A stretch of DNA of 64,000 nt from Echinometra lucunter (GCA_029962745.1 CM057156.1:1108110-1172109); one strand, 5' to 3'. Counted from the first letter of the stretch, positions 52,644-64,000 are shown. Notes: a model not told the origin generated them from the sequence alone. Made by a program: numbers and translations.

Positions 52644-52704
52644 CTGTTAAAGTCAATGACTTAACAAATGTCCATAAAGATCCTTCTGTAAAACAAACGT
52701 CCCA
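52644..52704 (-). CDS. Candidate receptor exon, FN3-like half
   Basis: Acceptor TTTTCTTGCAG and donor TTAACAG|GTAAGT are both strong. In the only fully open frame it reads WDVCFTEGSLWTFVKSLTLT, enters in phase 0 and leaves in phase 1, matching the EGF exon at 51210. The text would suit strands C' to E of a fibronectin III domain. It is short, and the rest of the domain is not found. Confidence 0.4.
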
Positions 52705-53436
52705 CTGCAAGAAAACAAAAGAGATTGAACGTATAAAAAACAGACATTTTGCACACGTCTGTGAAGTCAAGCATGTGGTTCCTGTATGATTCCAATGTGC
52801 GCTCGCTTTCAATCGATAAGGCAACATGCACGTTTCAAATGAAGGATAAATATGAAAGTCTAAAATTTGATCCCCTCGCACATGCCGCACAGGCCGACAA
52901 TGCGGAATTTTACATCTCCTCCCACCCCCCCCCCCCCCCCTCCCCCCTTCGTACCCATCATGATACCCCGAATGCAACAACAAAATGGCAATATTTCATT
53001 ACCCGTCGGCGACTATACTATCGTTTCATATTACATGTAATGGCCTTATTTTCTATGAACAGATGCAAATTACTGCATATTTTTTAATAAGTTAGCCACT
53101 TCAAGCTTTTTGTAACAAGCAAAAGGCCTACATTCGGGCCTATACTGATAACACAAACTATATTTTTTATGATTTTCTTCGGTTATAAAACCACTATCAA
53201 AATGATAGTTAATTCAGAATGAGAAAATTAATCGCAAAGTTAGGGACAAATTTTATCAGACAAAAATTATGGTAATTATGTTTCCATTTTTTTTTTTTTG
53301 GGGGGGGGGGATAATACATTAAAGTAAAATACAATAAATAGTGTATGGTTTTCAGGCTAAAATTTTATAGTTGCATGTTATAGTTATAAAAATACATTTT
53401 TTACAGGTATGGAAGTCGTTTGACGATGTCTTACAC

Positions 53437-53495
53437 GAATTCGATCTCGTCTTCCGTCAGGTTGCTCGGTGCGGTCCACGAGACGGTGACAATGT
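53437..53495 (-). CDS. Candidate FN3-like exon fragment next to the gap
   Basis: The frame reads IVTVSWTAPSNLTEDEIEF, which has the V-x-V-x-W-x-x-P start and the acidic turn of a fibronectin III domain. It can join the exon at 52704 in phase 0 using GTGTAA as donor; the more usual GTAAGA one codon later breaks the next exon. The acceptor (ATCCAAAG) is poor. An incomplete domain and an assembly gap nearby keep this tentative. Confidence 0.3.
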
Positions 53496-53599
53496 CTTTG
53501 GATCATTGTCGATATGGGTGAGGGTATTAGCTACGCCTCCAGACAATCGATCCTTTGTCCTACCGATGATGTCTCGCTGAAAATTCCGACTGGGGTACT

Positions 53600-54099
53600 N
53601 NNNNNNNNNNNNNNNNNNNNNNNNNNNNNNNNNNNNNNNNNNNNNNNNNNNNNNNNNNNNNNNNNNNNNNNNNNNNNNNNNNNNNNNNNNNNNNNNNNNN
53701 NNNNNNNNNNNNNNNNNNNNNNNNNNNNNNNNNNNNNNNNNNNNNNNNNNNNNNNNNNNNNNNNNNNNNNNNNNNNNNNNNNNNNNNNNNNNNNNNNNNN
53801 NNNNNNNNNNNNNNNNNNNNNNNNNNNNNNNNNNNNNNNNNNNNNNNNNNNNNNNNNNNNNNNNNNNNNNNNNNNNNNNNNNNNNNNNNNNNNNNNNNNN
53901 NNNNNNNNNNNNNNNNNNNNNNNNNNNNNNNNNNNNNNNNNNNNNNNNNNNNNNNNNNNNNNNNNNNNNNNNNNNNNNNNNNNNNNNNNNNNNNNNNNNN
54001 NNNNNNNNNNNNNNNNNNNNNNNNNNNNNNNNNNNNNNNNNNNNNNNNNNNNNNNNNNNNNNNNNNNNNNNNNNNNNNNNNNNNNNNNNNNNNNNNNNN
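53600..54099. other. Assembly gap of 500 N
   Basis: The run is exactly 500 N, so the length is a placeholder. The bases before it end in GGGGTACT and the bases after it begin GGGGTACT. Frames drawn through it are meaningless. Confidence 0.98.
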
Positions 54100-54628
54100 G
54101 GGGTACTGTCGCCGACTACGCGGGCTTGAACCATGAACCCTCTGAACGGAATTGAGCTCGTGGTTGTGAGGTTTACTGTATGGATAAAAAAATCGAGATA
54201 GTTAGCTTCATGATATTACTTGATTCAGAGTTCATGTGTTCATGTTTGGCCAACGTGCAAGCTGCTGAGTTAAGCTTCTTTCACTTGGAGTGAATACGAG
54301 TGATGTATATAATTATGGTAGACCTGTAAAATTTCAACTTCTGTTTTCTCAATCATGCACTGTGTATTACATTTAAATTACATTAAAACAAGACAAAAAT
54401 TAATGATTCGTGCATGGATTCAATGCAGAAGCTATTTTGATAAGTAGGAATAAATTGGGGTAATATTAATGCACATGGACAAAGATGGCATAGAGAAAGA
54501 AAATGAAGAAAATTGAAAATAGAAATAACGGCTTTACTCATTCCTGTATAATTATGTATGTCTTTAGTTACCAGTCATCATTGGTGTTATGTCAGTGTGA
54601 CGTGTCCGTTAATTACCAGTACTTCGGA

Positions 54629-54897
54629 CACTATGAACATGACGGACAAAGAAAGCGGACAAAATAAACAACCCCTCATTCTACCCTTCACAATGGTTCT
54701 GGTAGTCAAAAGAACATCCCTTCACTGCTATTGTTTAAAATATGTGGAACAGGCGTCACATGCATATTCACCTGGAACTACATGATTAAACATAATAGCA
54801 GTGAAGGGATGTTCTTTAGACTACCAGAACCATTGTGAGGGGTAGAACGAGAGGTTGTTTATTTTGCCCGCTTTCTTTGTCCGCCATGTTCATAGTG
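54629..54897. mobile_element. Foldback element with arms of about 110 bases
   Basis: CACTATGAACATG at 54629 is complementary to CATGTTCATAGTG at 54885-54897. Pairing continues with few changes to CATCCCTTCACTGCTATT (54715-54732) and AATAGCAGTGAAGGGATG (54794-54811). The loop is about 55 bases. The arms are over 90 percent complementary by eye, so the insertion is fairly young. Confidence 0.85.
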
Positions 54898-54899
54898 GG

Positions 54900-57800
54900 A
54901 TGAATTCGTAAAATCTCAAATGATACTGGAGTACTTTCGGAATAAAACGACAATACAACGGCTATATTATAACGCAAATTCCCAAGTTTCTCCTTAAATG
55001 AATCTACAATATACTGTATATATTATTTTCTGTGTGGCGACAATGTGGTTTGATAATTCCCTGAAGTTTCGCCAAAGTGGGGTTTTATTACACAGAGTCA
55101 GACTTGCTAGGAATACCAATGGCTTTAAAAATGCGGGTGGACATCGTTGACATCTGAAACACGAATAAGTATCGCTTATTTTCTCTCCCAGTTACTATAA
55201 ATAGTTTGTTTACATGAAATGAATGTGTATCATCTATCCTAATCATGCTACTTTCGGTGTTGTTTCTACTGACATGTAAATACATGTACTATTCTGCCGT
55301 TAAATTACGAAAGAAAGCAAATCTATTTTTTTCAAAATTGACTTTTTTATAGATTTGGGGGACCTTTTTTGTATGCTTTACATCATGATGAAGCAAATCT
55401 ATTTTTAATTGACTTTTTTCTTGATTCGGGGAACCTTTTTTGTGTAGTTTACATCACGATGAAGAAATTGAGGTCACATGACCTCCAATTAGCGAAATAT
55501 ATAAACTTTCAAAATGAAGCAACTCCATAGATAAGACATCAACGAAAAATCTTCATTTACTATAGGAAACTCATTCTAGAGAGTTGCTTCCTTTCGTCAT
55601 TGGACGCAGTATTATTCTGACGGATACATGTAGATCACTGGATTTGATATTTTGATTTGATTTATTTGTCAAGTTCAGATATACATGGTGATAAAGAGCA
55701 CACGGTATATATAAATAAAAAGTTCATGAAAGCTTGACAGGGTGACCCATGAAAGCTCGAAAGGTTATTTACAATGGGGTCCTTAAGAGAACAGAACAAC
55801 TTGACTGCTGGTAACGTGGCTGGTAAGTATTTAGCACTATATACATAATGAAACATATTTACAGGAGTTTAACAGCAACACATTTAAAACGAACAAAAAA
55901 ATCTACACAAAAGAACGAAATAATACATATGAATATCGATAAAGTAGAGAAAAGAATACTGATCTGTATGTCTAAAGCATATCATACAATTGTGTAAATC
56001 ATGTCACTTGTTTCTTTTTTCTTAGAATCAAGTGATAGGAAATCTTTTAGTAGTAAACTTTTAGTAGTAATCTTTTAGGATTGTGAGTAAAAAGAAAATG
56101 TATAGGAATCGATCATGTAGGCAGAAGATCCTCTTTAAAAGGTTTGTAATCAAAGAATGACTGAACGTTATAAATGTTCTTTTGAGCTTGAAGTATCAAA
56201 GCAAATTCAGATTTTAAAAAAGGAAAGACTGAAGCTAAGACTGAGAGAAAGAGAGCGAGAATATGAGAGAAAGTGAAAGTCACTGGAGAGAGAATAAAAG
56301 AGAAAGAATTTGCAACTACAGAAAGCGTAACAAAACAGAAAGATTAAGCAGAGAAGAAAGAATGAAAATTGGGATAAACGTACATGTATGTAGTCTAGCC
56401 TAGAAAAGAACAATCCTGATATCGCATTAGACCATTCTAAACTTCTTAAAAACCAATTTACTAGCCATCGGTGACTAGGGTTTGGTAATCTTCGAAGGCT
56501 TGCAAATGAAATACATGTATTTAGGCCCTGTATAGATATTGAATAAACAGAAGTGGGGGATTACATGTCATTTGATTCAATGAACATAAGAGAGGGACTG
56601 GTAATCATATTTGTAAAATATTTCGAATAATCACGTTCATGTTCACGATGAAAATGTATGGCAGTTTGACATCACGTCATGCTAAATCATTTTGTAAGTA
56701 TAACATCCTTGTTATTCTGACAACAACATACGTTTACTCGTTTGTTGTTTTTCATGTACAAGTAAATAATATTGACACATAAAAGCACTACAGTCAAGAA
56801 TGACTTACATGTATCATGTAGATCTACATAAATGCATAACGTACATGGCATAAACATAATGTAATTAAAGACTTCGTGCATATGCGTTTCCGGTTCCGGT
56901 TGAACGTGCACAGTAACTTTATATTCCCTCAAACAATCACTTAAGTGTTTGTTTCCCATAGAAACGAATTTCAATTCGCTTCAGTAAATATTTTTCAAAG
57001 CTTTTGTGTACATGCACCCGTGAGTGAGGAACAATAGACTGTCTGGCCCTGTCGAATTCAGATTCACATTTATTCACACGCCTCCATCATTGAAGTGCAT
57101 TCTTTACTGATGACGTCGGCCATTCGGTGCTGATAAATCATGGTTTGGGAAAATTATCAGGGTTGTAAAAAATGCCAAGAAAGTGGATTTATGGCGAGTG
57201 TATTGCATTAGTCATCGTAAAAGGGTTTTAAATACACACCTTAATCGGTTCCTATCAAAACCGAATCGAATTACCAAAAATAGTTCCGTTGAATTGACAG
57301 TCATGTTTAAGGAGGTGCGGTCTCTTCTTTCTTTGTTTTATTCATAAAATCTCATTATCTTGAGTCAGGAATGCAAATTTTAGGATGTAAATGCAAATTG
57401 ACAGTCATTCTGAAGCTGTTGTTATCATAGTTATTGTTATTATAGTTATCATTTTATATATATTTTCGTTATTCTCTTCTTTTCAAATCTTCTTTCCATT
57501 TTAAGAATTGGCTCGATTCTTCTGTGGAAGGTTTTTTGTTTTGTTTTGTTTTTTTCCCCGCCGGACCTAACTCATAATTATTGTTTGACATTTTTACGAT
57601 CCAGGTATGTTAATATTTCAGTAAAAAAAAAAAATAGATGGGCAAGGAAAGAATTTTTCTTCTTGTTCTTTGTCTTCTCTCTCATTTCTTTTTTTTTTTT
57701 TTTTTTTTTTGTGGTCGAACTTTACGAATATGACAATCTGACAATAAGGAAGCATAATTTATGACTGTTCCCTTTCACGTACAGAGTCTCAACAATCTGA

Positions 57801-58195
57801 GGAAATAAGAATTTATAAGAATTTACTTTAATAAGATGCCCAAGATTAGAATTTATGTCTCAAATTTGCTAGTCGCAGATTTAATATTTTGAACAATTAG
57901 CCCAATCAATTCAGCTAACAGTTTGAACTTCATTTGGGAAAAAAAAGAAAAAAAGATCGCTGTAAAATCGGTGTCAGCATACGGCCATGAAATCATACGG
58001 AATCAAGCAAATGAGGTTGATAAAGGACTACTGCATCCTTGTTTGTGATAATGAGAGTGGTTCTGACTTGTGTCAGCTGTTCAGTGAATTTGGATTTCTG
58101 CGGTAATGTCATCTAATGTGTGCATTCAAAAGCGCTATCTCTGTCCATACGAATATATGTGGCTACTTAGTCTAATTGTTGTAATGAGGAAAAGC
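54900..58195. other. Gene-free stretch with a local duplication and a repeat end
   Basis: A unit of about 75 bases (AAGCAAATCTATTTTT, TTGACTTTTTT, GGGGACCTTTTTTGT, TTTACATCATGATGAAG) is duplicated at about 55318-55465. A TTTGATTTGATTTATTTG string at 55652 begins an interspersed repeat that resembles a reversed retroelement tail. There are T runs at 57689-57710. No exon was recognised. Confidence 0.4.
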
Positions 58196-58201
58196 GGATG
58201 G

Positions 58202-58215
58202 GTTACCATAGTAAC
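58202..58215. promoter_or_regulatory. Palindromic RFX X-box-like site
   Basis: GTTACCATAGTAAC is a near-perfect palindrome that fits the X-box consensus (GTTNCC, 1-3 bases, RGNAAC) bound by RFX factors, which regulate ciliary genes in animals. No gene start is evident within a kilobase, so function is unknown. Confidence 0.35.
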
Positions 58216-58479
58216 GGTATATAATCTAATCCCAACGACGTAACCATCCGAGCCAAGTGTGATTCGCATTGACCTACATGTAGATTACATTGCTGCCTTT
58301 TTAAATTTATTCCGGCACGTCATGTAAACAGGCACATCATTGTAAATATACTTGAAATGACATTTAAAAGGGGCGGAATCATCGATTTTACTCTGTCATA
58401 ATTGATATCCTGACCTCGAATGCGTAAAGACTATCTGCGCCTCACTTCACCATTTTCCCTATCCCGTCCTTCTCTTCCA

Positions 58480-58512
58480 CCCCCCCCCCCCCATCTCTCT
58501 CTCTCTCTCTCT
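58480..58512. repeat. C homopolymer and (CT)n tract
   Basis: Low-complexity CCCCCC then CTCTCT. Similar C runs recur at 58981-58995 and 59197-59208. Confidence 0.9.
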
Positions 58513-59355
58513 TCTAACTGTTAGGAGGCACTCGGTAGAGGAATGATCTGCCCCTACCTGCTCCCGCCCCCTGTAACTTCGCCACCGAAATTAAGTTTGA
58601 TTTAGGATCTCTATGATTTACAATATTTTTTGTTGTTGTCGTTTTAATTCTTGGAAAGAATTCAAGTCTTGAATCATTTCCTCATATAGTTTAACATCTT
58701 CAGACCACTTTCCTCAATTTCCTGTTGTTATTAATGAATTCACGAGTATAATGACCTTCGACTCGATATTGGGGCATCTCTGTTAATAGACAAGCCTGCC
58801 CAGTGTCCTTTACATATAGTCCTACTGGATTTTAAACATGCTAACAGATTTCTTTACTTTTGCCCAACCCTGAGAATGTTGACATCCAAGCAATAGACCA
58901 ACACCTCCTGCAAACAAGACGCCATCTACATTATCCCACAACGGACAAAAACCCACTAAGCCTTCCATTCAGACCGCAACACCCCCCCCCCCCCCTCCCC
59001 CATCCACCAATGACTAACATTCTCGATCAATATGTAAAATATTTATATTAAATAAATGTTAGTACAAACAACTAGGATGTTGCAGCTCATTTGCTTGCTC
59101 ACCCCAATTTCATGACGACATTTTGAATGTAGTTTTGGAAATGTCGAGGGATTATAACACGTTTGATAAATGGATCATTTTCTCTATGATGGTGTCCCCC
59201 CCCCCCCCACACCTCATGCAGCATGCCTCATACTGCACTGTACAGTGCTTGTGAGTGTGTACCAACTGGAAAAAAATTTAATTCATCAATTAAAATCAGT
59301 AAATCGTTTTGTCTTTCTGGTTCTCCTTCGTTGATGATACATTGTACATGTCCAT

Positions 59356-59612
59356 GGCCGTACGCACATAGGAGGGGGGGCAGGGGCGGTTGCCCCCTAG
59401 AAATTTTCAAAAATTTACCTTTTTTCTATATTTCCTTTAGCTTTTTCTTGAGAATTTCCCCAAATTCCACCCAAAATGTGCACCAGATCGTTCAATTTCA
59501 ATTCTAAAAATGCAAAAGCTCCCATTCAGTCGCTTCGCTCCCTCGCTTGCGTGTTTCCTCAAAATATTGAATATATTCTTGCCCCTCTACGAAAAAATTC
59601 CTGCGTACGGCC
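59356..59612. mobile_element. TIR element with GGCCGTACGCA ends
   Basis: GGCCGTACGCA at 59356-59366 and TGCGTACGGCC at 59602-59612 are perfect inverted repeats. The interior contains GGGGCAGGGGCGGTTGCCCCC near the left and a TCGCTTCGCTCCCTCGCTTGC string at about 59529-59549, like that of the element at 18756-19141. It is non-coding. Confidence 0.65.
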
Positions 59613-59619
59613 TTGTACA

Positions 59620-62180
59620 TGTACATTCGGTCCATAAAAAGAAATTATCCGATGGAATATTTTTGTACGATTACTTTAGATATGAAGGCAATTACAGTTG
59701 TAGCTTTCATCCTAAAGTTTGCAATTATCTTAATCAACTGCATGTAAATTCCTTTGTTTGGACACATCTACCTGGTTAATCGAAATGGTTGTAGTGCATG
59801 GGTACTGTAATCGGTGGTTTTACCTATCTACACCCTAGTATCTGCTCAATATATACATGGGCAGCTGACTATATGACTGCTCAATGGAAACACTGTTGTT
59901 TGCGATGGGCATGGGCTGATTAATTAAATCTAACACTTCACTGCGATACCACAAGCGGCATTTAATGAAGGTTATTGATTTCATAAGACGCCACTCATCT
60001 CATATTACTACATGTAGTAAGGGATGGGATGAACCCGTTCGGTTTTCCTCTATTTCACATTTGTTCGATTTGCGTGGCTAAGAATAGATACTTCATTTTG
60101 TTGACCATTCTGTCAGTTATGAATTATTCATGAATAGGCCTATAACTACCATGAAACAGTTCGGTAATATATCAGAGTTTATGATGAAGTGTTCCGAGTA
60201 ATTATAAACCATCTTTTATTTCAATCGGCATCTGAGGTTTCGGGACCTAGAGTCATAGAAACGGGATCTAAAAGTGGCTTTTTGTATGCATCCTTTTTTT
60301 TAAATGTTGTCAGACTTGCCACTGTTTTTACTTATTTATTATAATATATTAATGAAAGAAACAAACACTGCTTTGACGCCCAGAACTGATGCTACGAACA
60401 ATGAGCATATTGTTGAATGTTCAGTGCTAACAGGAGCGTGCCTGGAAAATGACTCACTTTTTGGTTATAATCATCGTTATGAAAACATATGTGTTCTTCC
60501 ATTAATAAGCATTATATGAAAAAATCTGTATATTATCATATCTACATGTATCTTTCTCACAGGCTACAGGCAAACTCGATGAAACACTTTTTATGGTCAA
60601 ACTTTCTCTGTAGGTGTGCCACTAAAAGTCACGCCCATTACTTCAAAGAAGGAACAATGAAACTGCGTGTTTTCTCATAAGATCCATGGTGTTATCAAGC
60701 TGATGAATCCGAAATCTCAATCGAAAATTTTCCAAACATACCCATCATTTATGGAGACATATGAGAGCGTGTCTTTCACAATCATTCCTTCTTCTTTCAA
60801 AATTAAGATGATGTTGAATTTGATGAAATACAACTGTATGGAAATTATCATCATTTGAATTATCCTTAATATGACAAGCTTAAACGTGAAACTTCATCCG
60901 CACGACGGTAAACAAAACACACGTGCTGAACTGCAATTTAATGAGTATAGTGATTAGTCATTCGGTAAACATGAACTTAGTGCAAGGTTAATCTTATCTT
61001 TACAATAAACTTATCTTTTCGACGAATTCCTCTTAAATGACCTAGTCTAACCTAATTCCTTCCTTTGCGTTTCTCTTATTATCTCTAAGCACTGACATTG
61101 CTAGGCCATGGTAATGATAAGCAGTCGGTTATATGTTTCTTAGTAATATCTTTTTCATTCCTTTCTTTCGATACAAAAGTGAAAGAAATTCTTCATCCAT
61201 GTTTATCAAAGGTGATAAACTTCCGGGTCAATCTTAAACGGAATATGCAAAGAAACAGAGAAAAGCGTTGGTAATAATATAAACAGTGCGCATCCTTTGA
61301 TTATTTAGTATTTTGTTGAATTTCCTCTCCTTTTTGGATAAGATGCTGAATTTCATCGTGACAGCTACAATAACAAGGAAAATTGTCAAAACGTATCAAA
61401 TATATAGGAATCAGTGAAAAAAAAAATTAGAGGAACCTTTCCAATGTTCATTCTGTACATCATGAGTTGGATGCTATTCTATTCTTTCAAACACCACTGA
61501 TATAATCTGTTCATTAAAAAAATGAATCATATAACATTATGTATGTCGTGATAATGCAAAGTGTCATTTCCATATGAAATACACAGTAGGCGAACACAGC
61601 TAGTATCTAACATGTAATTCTGTTACGGTGTAAATACTATTAACATTTATCGCGTGGATATTATTTTTGAAAAATCCAAATCATGACGGTTTATGTGACT
61701 GATGACAAGTAATGAATATTTGTTTCGTCTAAAATGAGTACTGTACATGTACTTATTTACGTGACCTTTAAAAGTTCATTTCATCACTGAAAACTGTGCA
61801 ACCGCTAAAAATTAATATATTTTAATTATTTTTAGAAAAAGAAAACACTTTTAAACCATCCATTAACTAAGCATCATTTTCGATACTTATGAATTTCCGC
61901 ACTTATAGATAAGTACTTTCATATATTTACATTGTAGGCCTACTTTTAAAGTTGTAATATAAATTACCTCGCATAACCGAGTGGAAAGGATAACATAAAT
62001 GACATGTACATCAGTTGGCCCACACATTTGTATAAAAAAGGAAAACCCATAAACAGGTTAATATAATAATGATCAACATTCTGTGGTGGACAGGTGCACT
62101 ACGTGCTCCACATACCAATGACTTACCTGCTCCCCCCCCCCCCACCCCCCCCCCCCCCCCCTCCAGCTGTTAGATTCCAA
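59620..62180. other. Gene-free stretch
   Basis: I looked on the minus strand for a continuation of the Reeler exon (next exon must enter in phase 1 and give a GFLLQA-type motif) and did not find it. C homopolymers occur at 62131-62161. Nothing else was recognised. Confidence 0.4.
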
Positions 62181-62285
62181 ACAGAAATTTATACATGTGC
62201 GAGGTAAACCACATAATCATGACTCAGGTAAAGAACAATGCCAAATATGTCAGAAATCCCTTCAATACAGGTGCATGGCACTCAC

Positions 62286-62505
62286 CTTCCATCGAAGTAC
62301 TTGGTCCGTAATTCCGAAACTGGGGGGTAATAAAGAATGGACTAGTAGAAGCTTGGGGGTTGTAGCCATGTCCCGGTGTTAAAGAGGTGCAAGCACCAAC
62401 AGGTGCCCCGTTGGGCCATGACTCGGTTTGTTTCGCGGATAAGGCAAGGTTAACAAAGGCAAAGATGATAGTCCTCAAAGATGGTATAGATTTATGATAT
62501 TCCAT
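62286..62505 (-). CDS. First coding exon: signal peptide and start of a Reeler domain
   Basis: The ATG at 62503-62505 is followed by basic then hydrophobic residues (RTIIFAFVNLALSA), a signal peptide, and then PNGAPVGACTSLTPGHG and SPFFIT. The G-A-P-x-x-A-C...M/L-T-P-x-H-G pattern followed by S-P-F-x-I is the Reeler domain signature, found in reelin, FRRS1/SDR2 ferric reductases and insect defence proteins. The exon leaves in phase 1 at GATGGAAG|GTGAGT, a strong donor. An in-frame ATG exists 105 bases upstream, but the inner one places the signal peptide correctly. The rest of the domain is missing from the visible sequence; it may lie in a small exon that I missed or in the 53.6-kb gap. It shares its strand with the receptor gene. 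Confidence 0.7.
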
Positions 62506-62619
62506 CTTGATGTCAGATGAAAAAGAACCAGTATTCCTCAAAAAACGAGCCTCCGCGAGATTGGCTCTTACTCCTGAAGCAGCGCGATGAGAAATGAAAC
62601 TGACGAGCAAGAAGAATGT

Positions 62620-63580
62620 GTGTGTGTTTCAGAGTGTGTGTACGGAGGGCGACGTGCACTGATAATAGGTTTCTACATACAGTTAGGTGTGGTCCACAGA
62701 TGACTAATGCTTCGCATAATAACAAGTGGGTCTTCTCCAATATTTGGCGTTTTATTCCTCGCCAAGCACTAACATATCCCAAGTATCCGTTTTCGAATGC
62801 TTTCCATATCCCTCATGAGCTAAAAGTAGGAGATGCGAGTTTAAAACTAGTTTTGATTCCGCCAAGAGTGCAAACTATCAGTTTCCAGTGTATTTTAGCT
62901 CTGGTGTTATTACATGAACCCGTCTTCAGAACGCTTCAGAATCCATCGGATGCATAAAACAGGGCATAAAAGGAAACGGCTTCAAATGAATGCACATTGT
63001 GTGTTGGGGGACAAATCGTAGTCAACCGTCATACCGCTTTCATTGTGTTTGTTCTTCTGATGAATAACAAAGCCTTTTTTTTTTCCAGACCAACTTTCCA
63101 TTCTTCGGTAAGAAGTAACGCCCGGTATACATGAATAGCGAGATTAAAGGGGATCATTCGGGGTGGATTGGGGTTACCAAACTCTACGGTTATTCCTTCT
63201 CGTGATACCAGTGACGTCACAATCGAAGTGGATTGTCTCTTCCTATCTAATAATAATAATAAAAAAGAAAAGATGTAAGAGGCTTAGGGAAAAGTTCAAG
63301 GAAAAGAGGAAATGAAAAAGACGACCACCTTGAGCAAACTAGTGTTTGAAAGTCAACTCTAATAGTAAAGTTAAAGAAAAAGAAAGAAGACACAATTATG
63401 ATAAGGGTATCTTGTTTGAAGGCTTACTGTATAAAGCTAATTCCCATGCCTCATTCGTGAAAATATTGTTGATAAATGAACTATCAATAAAGTGAAAGTA
63501 ACTTTAGTCATTTTTTAACGAACCGCTTCTCATAAAAGTAACCCAAAATTTTGATTTGAAAATGTTTTGTTTATCAGCTT
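62620..63580. other. Gene-free stretch upstream of the Reeler exon
   Basis: It should contain the promoter and 5'UTR of the Reeler-exon gene on the minus strand. I see no TATA box or clear initiator. There is a T run at 63078-63087 and a short AAT repeat at 63249-63262. Confidence 0.35.
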
Positions 63581-63718
63581 ATTGTTAAGGTCATGAGCAT
63601 TGATCTACACAGTCGCTGGTATAAAGAGAACATCGGTTGCATCGATTGGTATATTGAAGAACCACATTCCCTTCCCTGGAACGTCATACCAAATGGCGGT
63701 TGTAGGCCTAAATGGCGG

Positions 63719-63943
63719 ATGTTCCTTGCCGGTGTCGCTAGGGGTCGCAAGTGGTCCGTCTCGTCCTCAGCTCTTACAGTTTTTATTTTTCAATTTATTA
63801 TAGTGGTCGCATCAGCAACAGTCTCTGACTTATTGTGCTATATTATTTTTGTTTTAGGCATGTCATTTTCAGTCCTTTGTAAATATTGTGATTTGTTTTG
63901 TAATTTCGTTGCTGATCATTCAGTCACTTGTTTGATATTTTAA
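63719..63943 (+). CDS. Uncertain short hydrophobic ORF at the right edge
   Basis: From the ATG at 63719 the frame encodes a basic start and two hydrophobic stretches (ALTVFIFQFIIVVASA and LLCYIIFVLGMSF). A stop comes at 63941-63943 and an AATAAA 13 bases later (63956-63961). It could be the signal-anchor exon of a gene that continues beyond the window, or chance. There is no homology that I recognise. Confidence 0.2.
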   Translation: MFLAGVARGRKWSVSSSALTVFIFQFIIVVASATVSDLLCYIIFVLGMSFSVLCKYCDLFCNFVADHSVTCLIF

Positions 63944-63955
63944 CATGATTTGATT

Positions 63956-64000
63956 AATAAAACACAACAACAACACCAATAACGATGATGATAATAACAA
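63956..64000. repeat. AAC/AAT/GAT microsatellite at the right edge
   Basis: ACAACAACAAC followed by GATGATGATAAT, cut by the window end. Confidence 0.8.

Noticed and set aside
53457..54155. Frames of over 200 codons on both strands
   Set aside because: They pass through the 500-N gap, so the length is an artefact. Only short edges are real sequence.
1..64000. CRISPR arrays, operons, bacterial promoters or phage genes
   Set aside because: None seen; the tandem repeats lack spacer structure and the gene architecture is animal.

Overview
This window is eukaryotic: coding sequence is split into short exons with GT-AG introns, there are no operons, and most of the DNA is AT-rich intron or intergenic sequence full of microsatellites, foldback transposons and LINE tails. 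A HYR (hyalin-repeat) receptor, Reeler and EGF domains, and the recurrent string 'taggccta' suggest a marine deuterostome, most likely an echinoderm such as a sea urchin. That assignment is an inference from style and was not checked by a search.

Layout. (1) 1-22.6 kb has no convincing gene. It holds microsatellites, a tRNA-derived SINE, LINE 3' ends, several non-autonomous DNA transposons (one hAT copy with a perfect 8-bp target duplication), a 0.67-kb AATAC satellite, a 1.2-kb TIR element and a 1.0-kb TIR element with internal direct repeats. (2) 23.3-34.6 kb, plus strand: a seven-exon gene for a predicted 273-residue coiled-coil protein, including a candidate 16-nt microexon. Its introns hold a second hAT copy, nested tandem duplications (one copying part of an exon), a 217-bp-class TIR element and a tRNA-like gene with a UCA anticodon. 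(3) 34.6-39.4 kb: the convergent intergenic region, with a diverged tandem duplication, a 0.6-kb foldback and a 0.5-kb TIR element. (4) 39.4-51.2 kb, minus strand: a single-pass receptor gene. From the N-terminal side its exons encode EGF repeats, a Thr/Pro-rich linker, a row of three decayed EGF exons, two HYR domains, a Sushi/CCP domain, a basic-site-containing region, a GCC2/GCC3 cysteine module, a transmembrane helix and a long polyproline tail carrying an ITIM-like and a YxN tyrosine motif. (5) 52.6-54.1 kb: fibronectin-III-like fragments on the same strand beside a 500-N assembly gap. (6) 54.1-64 kb: mostly unassigned DNA, then at 62.3-62.5 kb (minus) a signal peptide plus Reeler exon whose partner exons I could not find. 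It could start a separate Reeler gene or be the distant N-terminus of the receptor.

The two main genes converge (tail to tail). The most interesting object is the receptor: its ectodomain resembles echinoderm extracellular adhesion proteins, while its tail resembles a signalling and actin-linked receptor. Exon phases agree across the whole receptor model except at the decayed EGF row, where single-base indels break the frame; these could be real decay or assembly error. Exon boundaries were read by eye from splice consensus and phase and have no transcript support.
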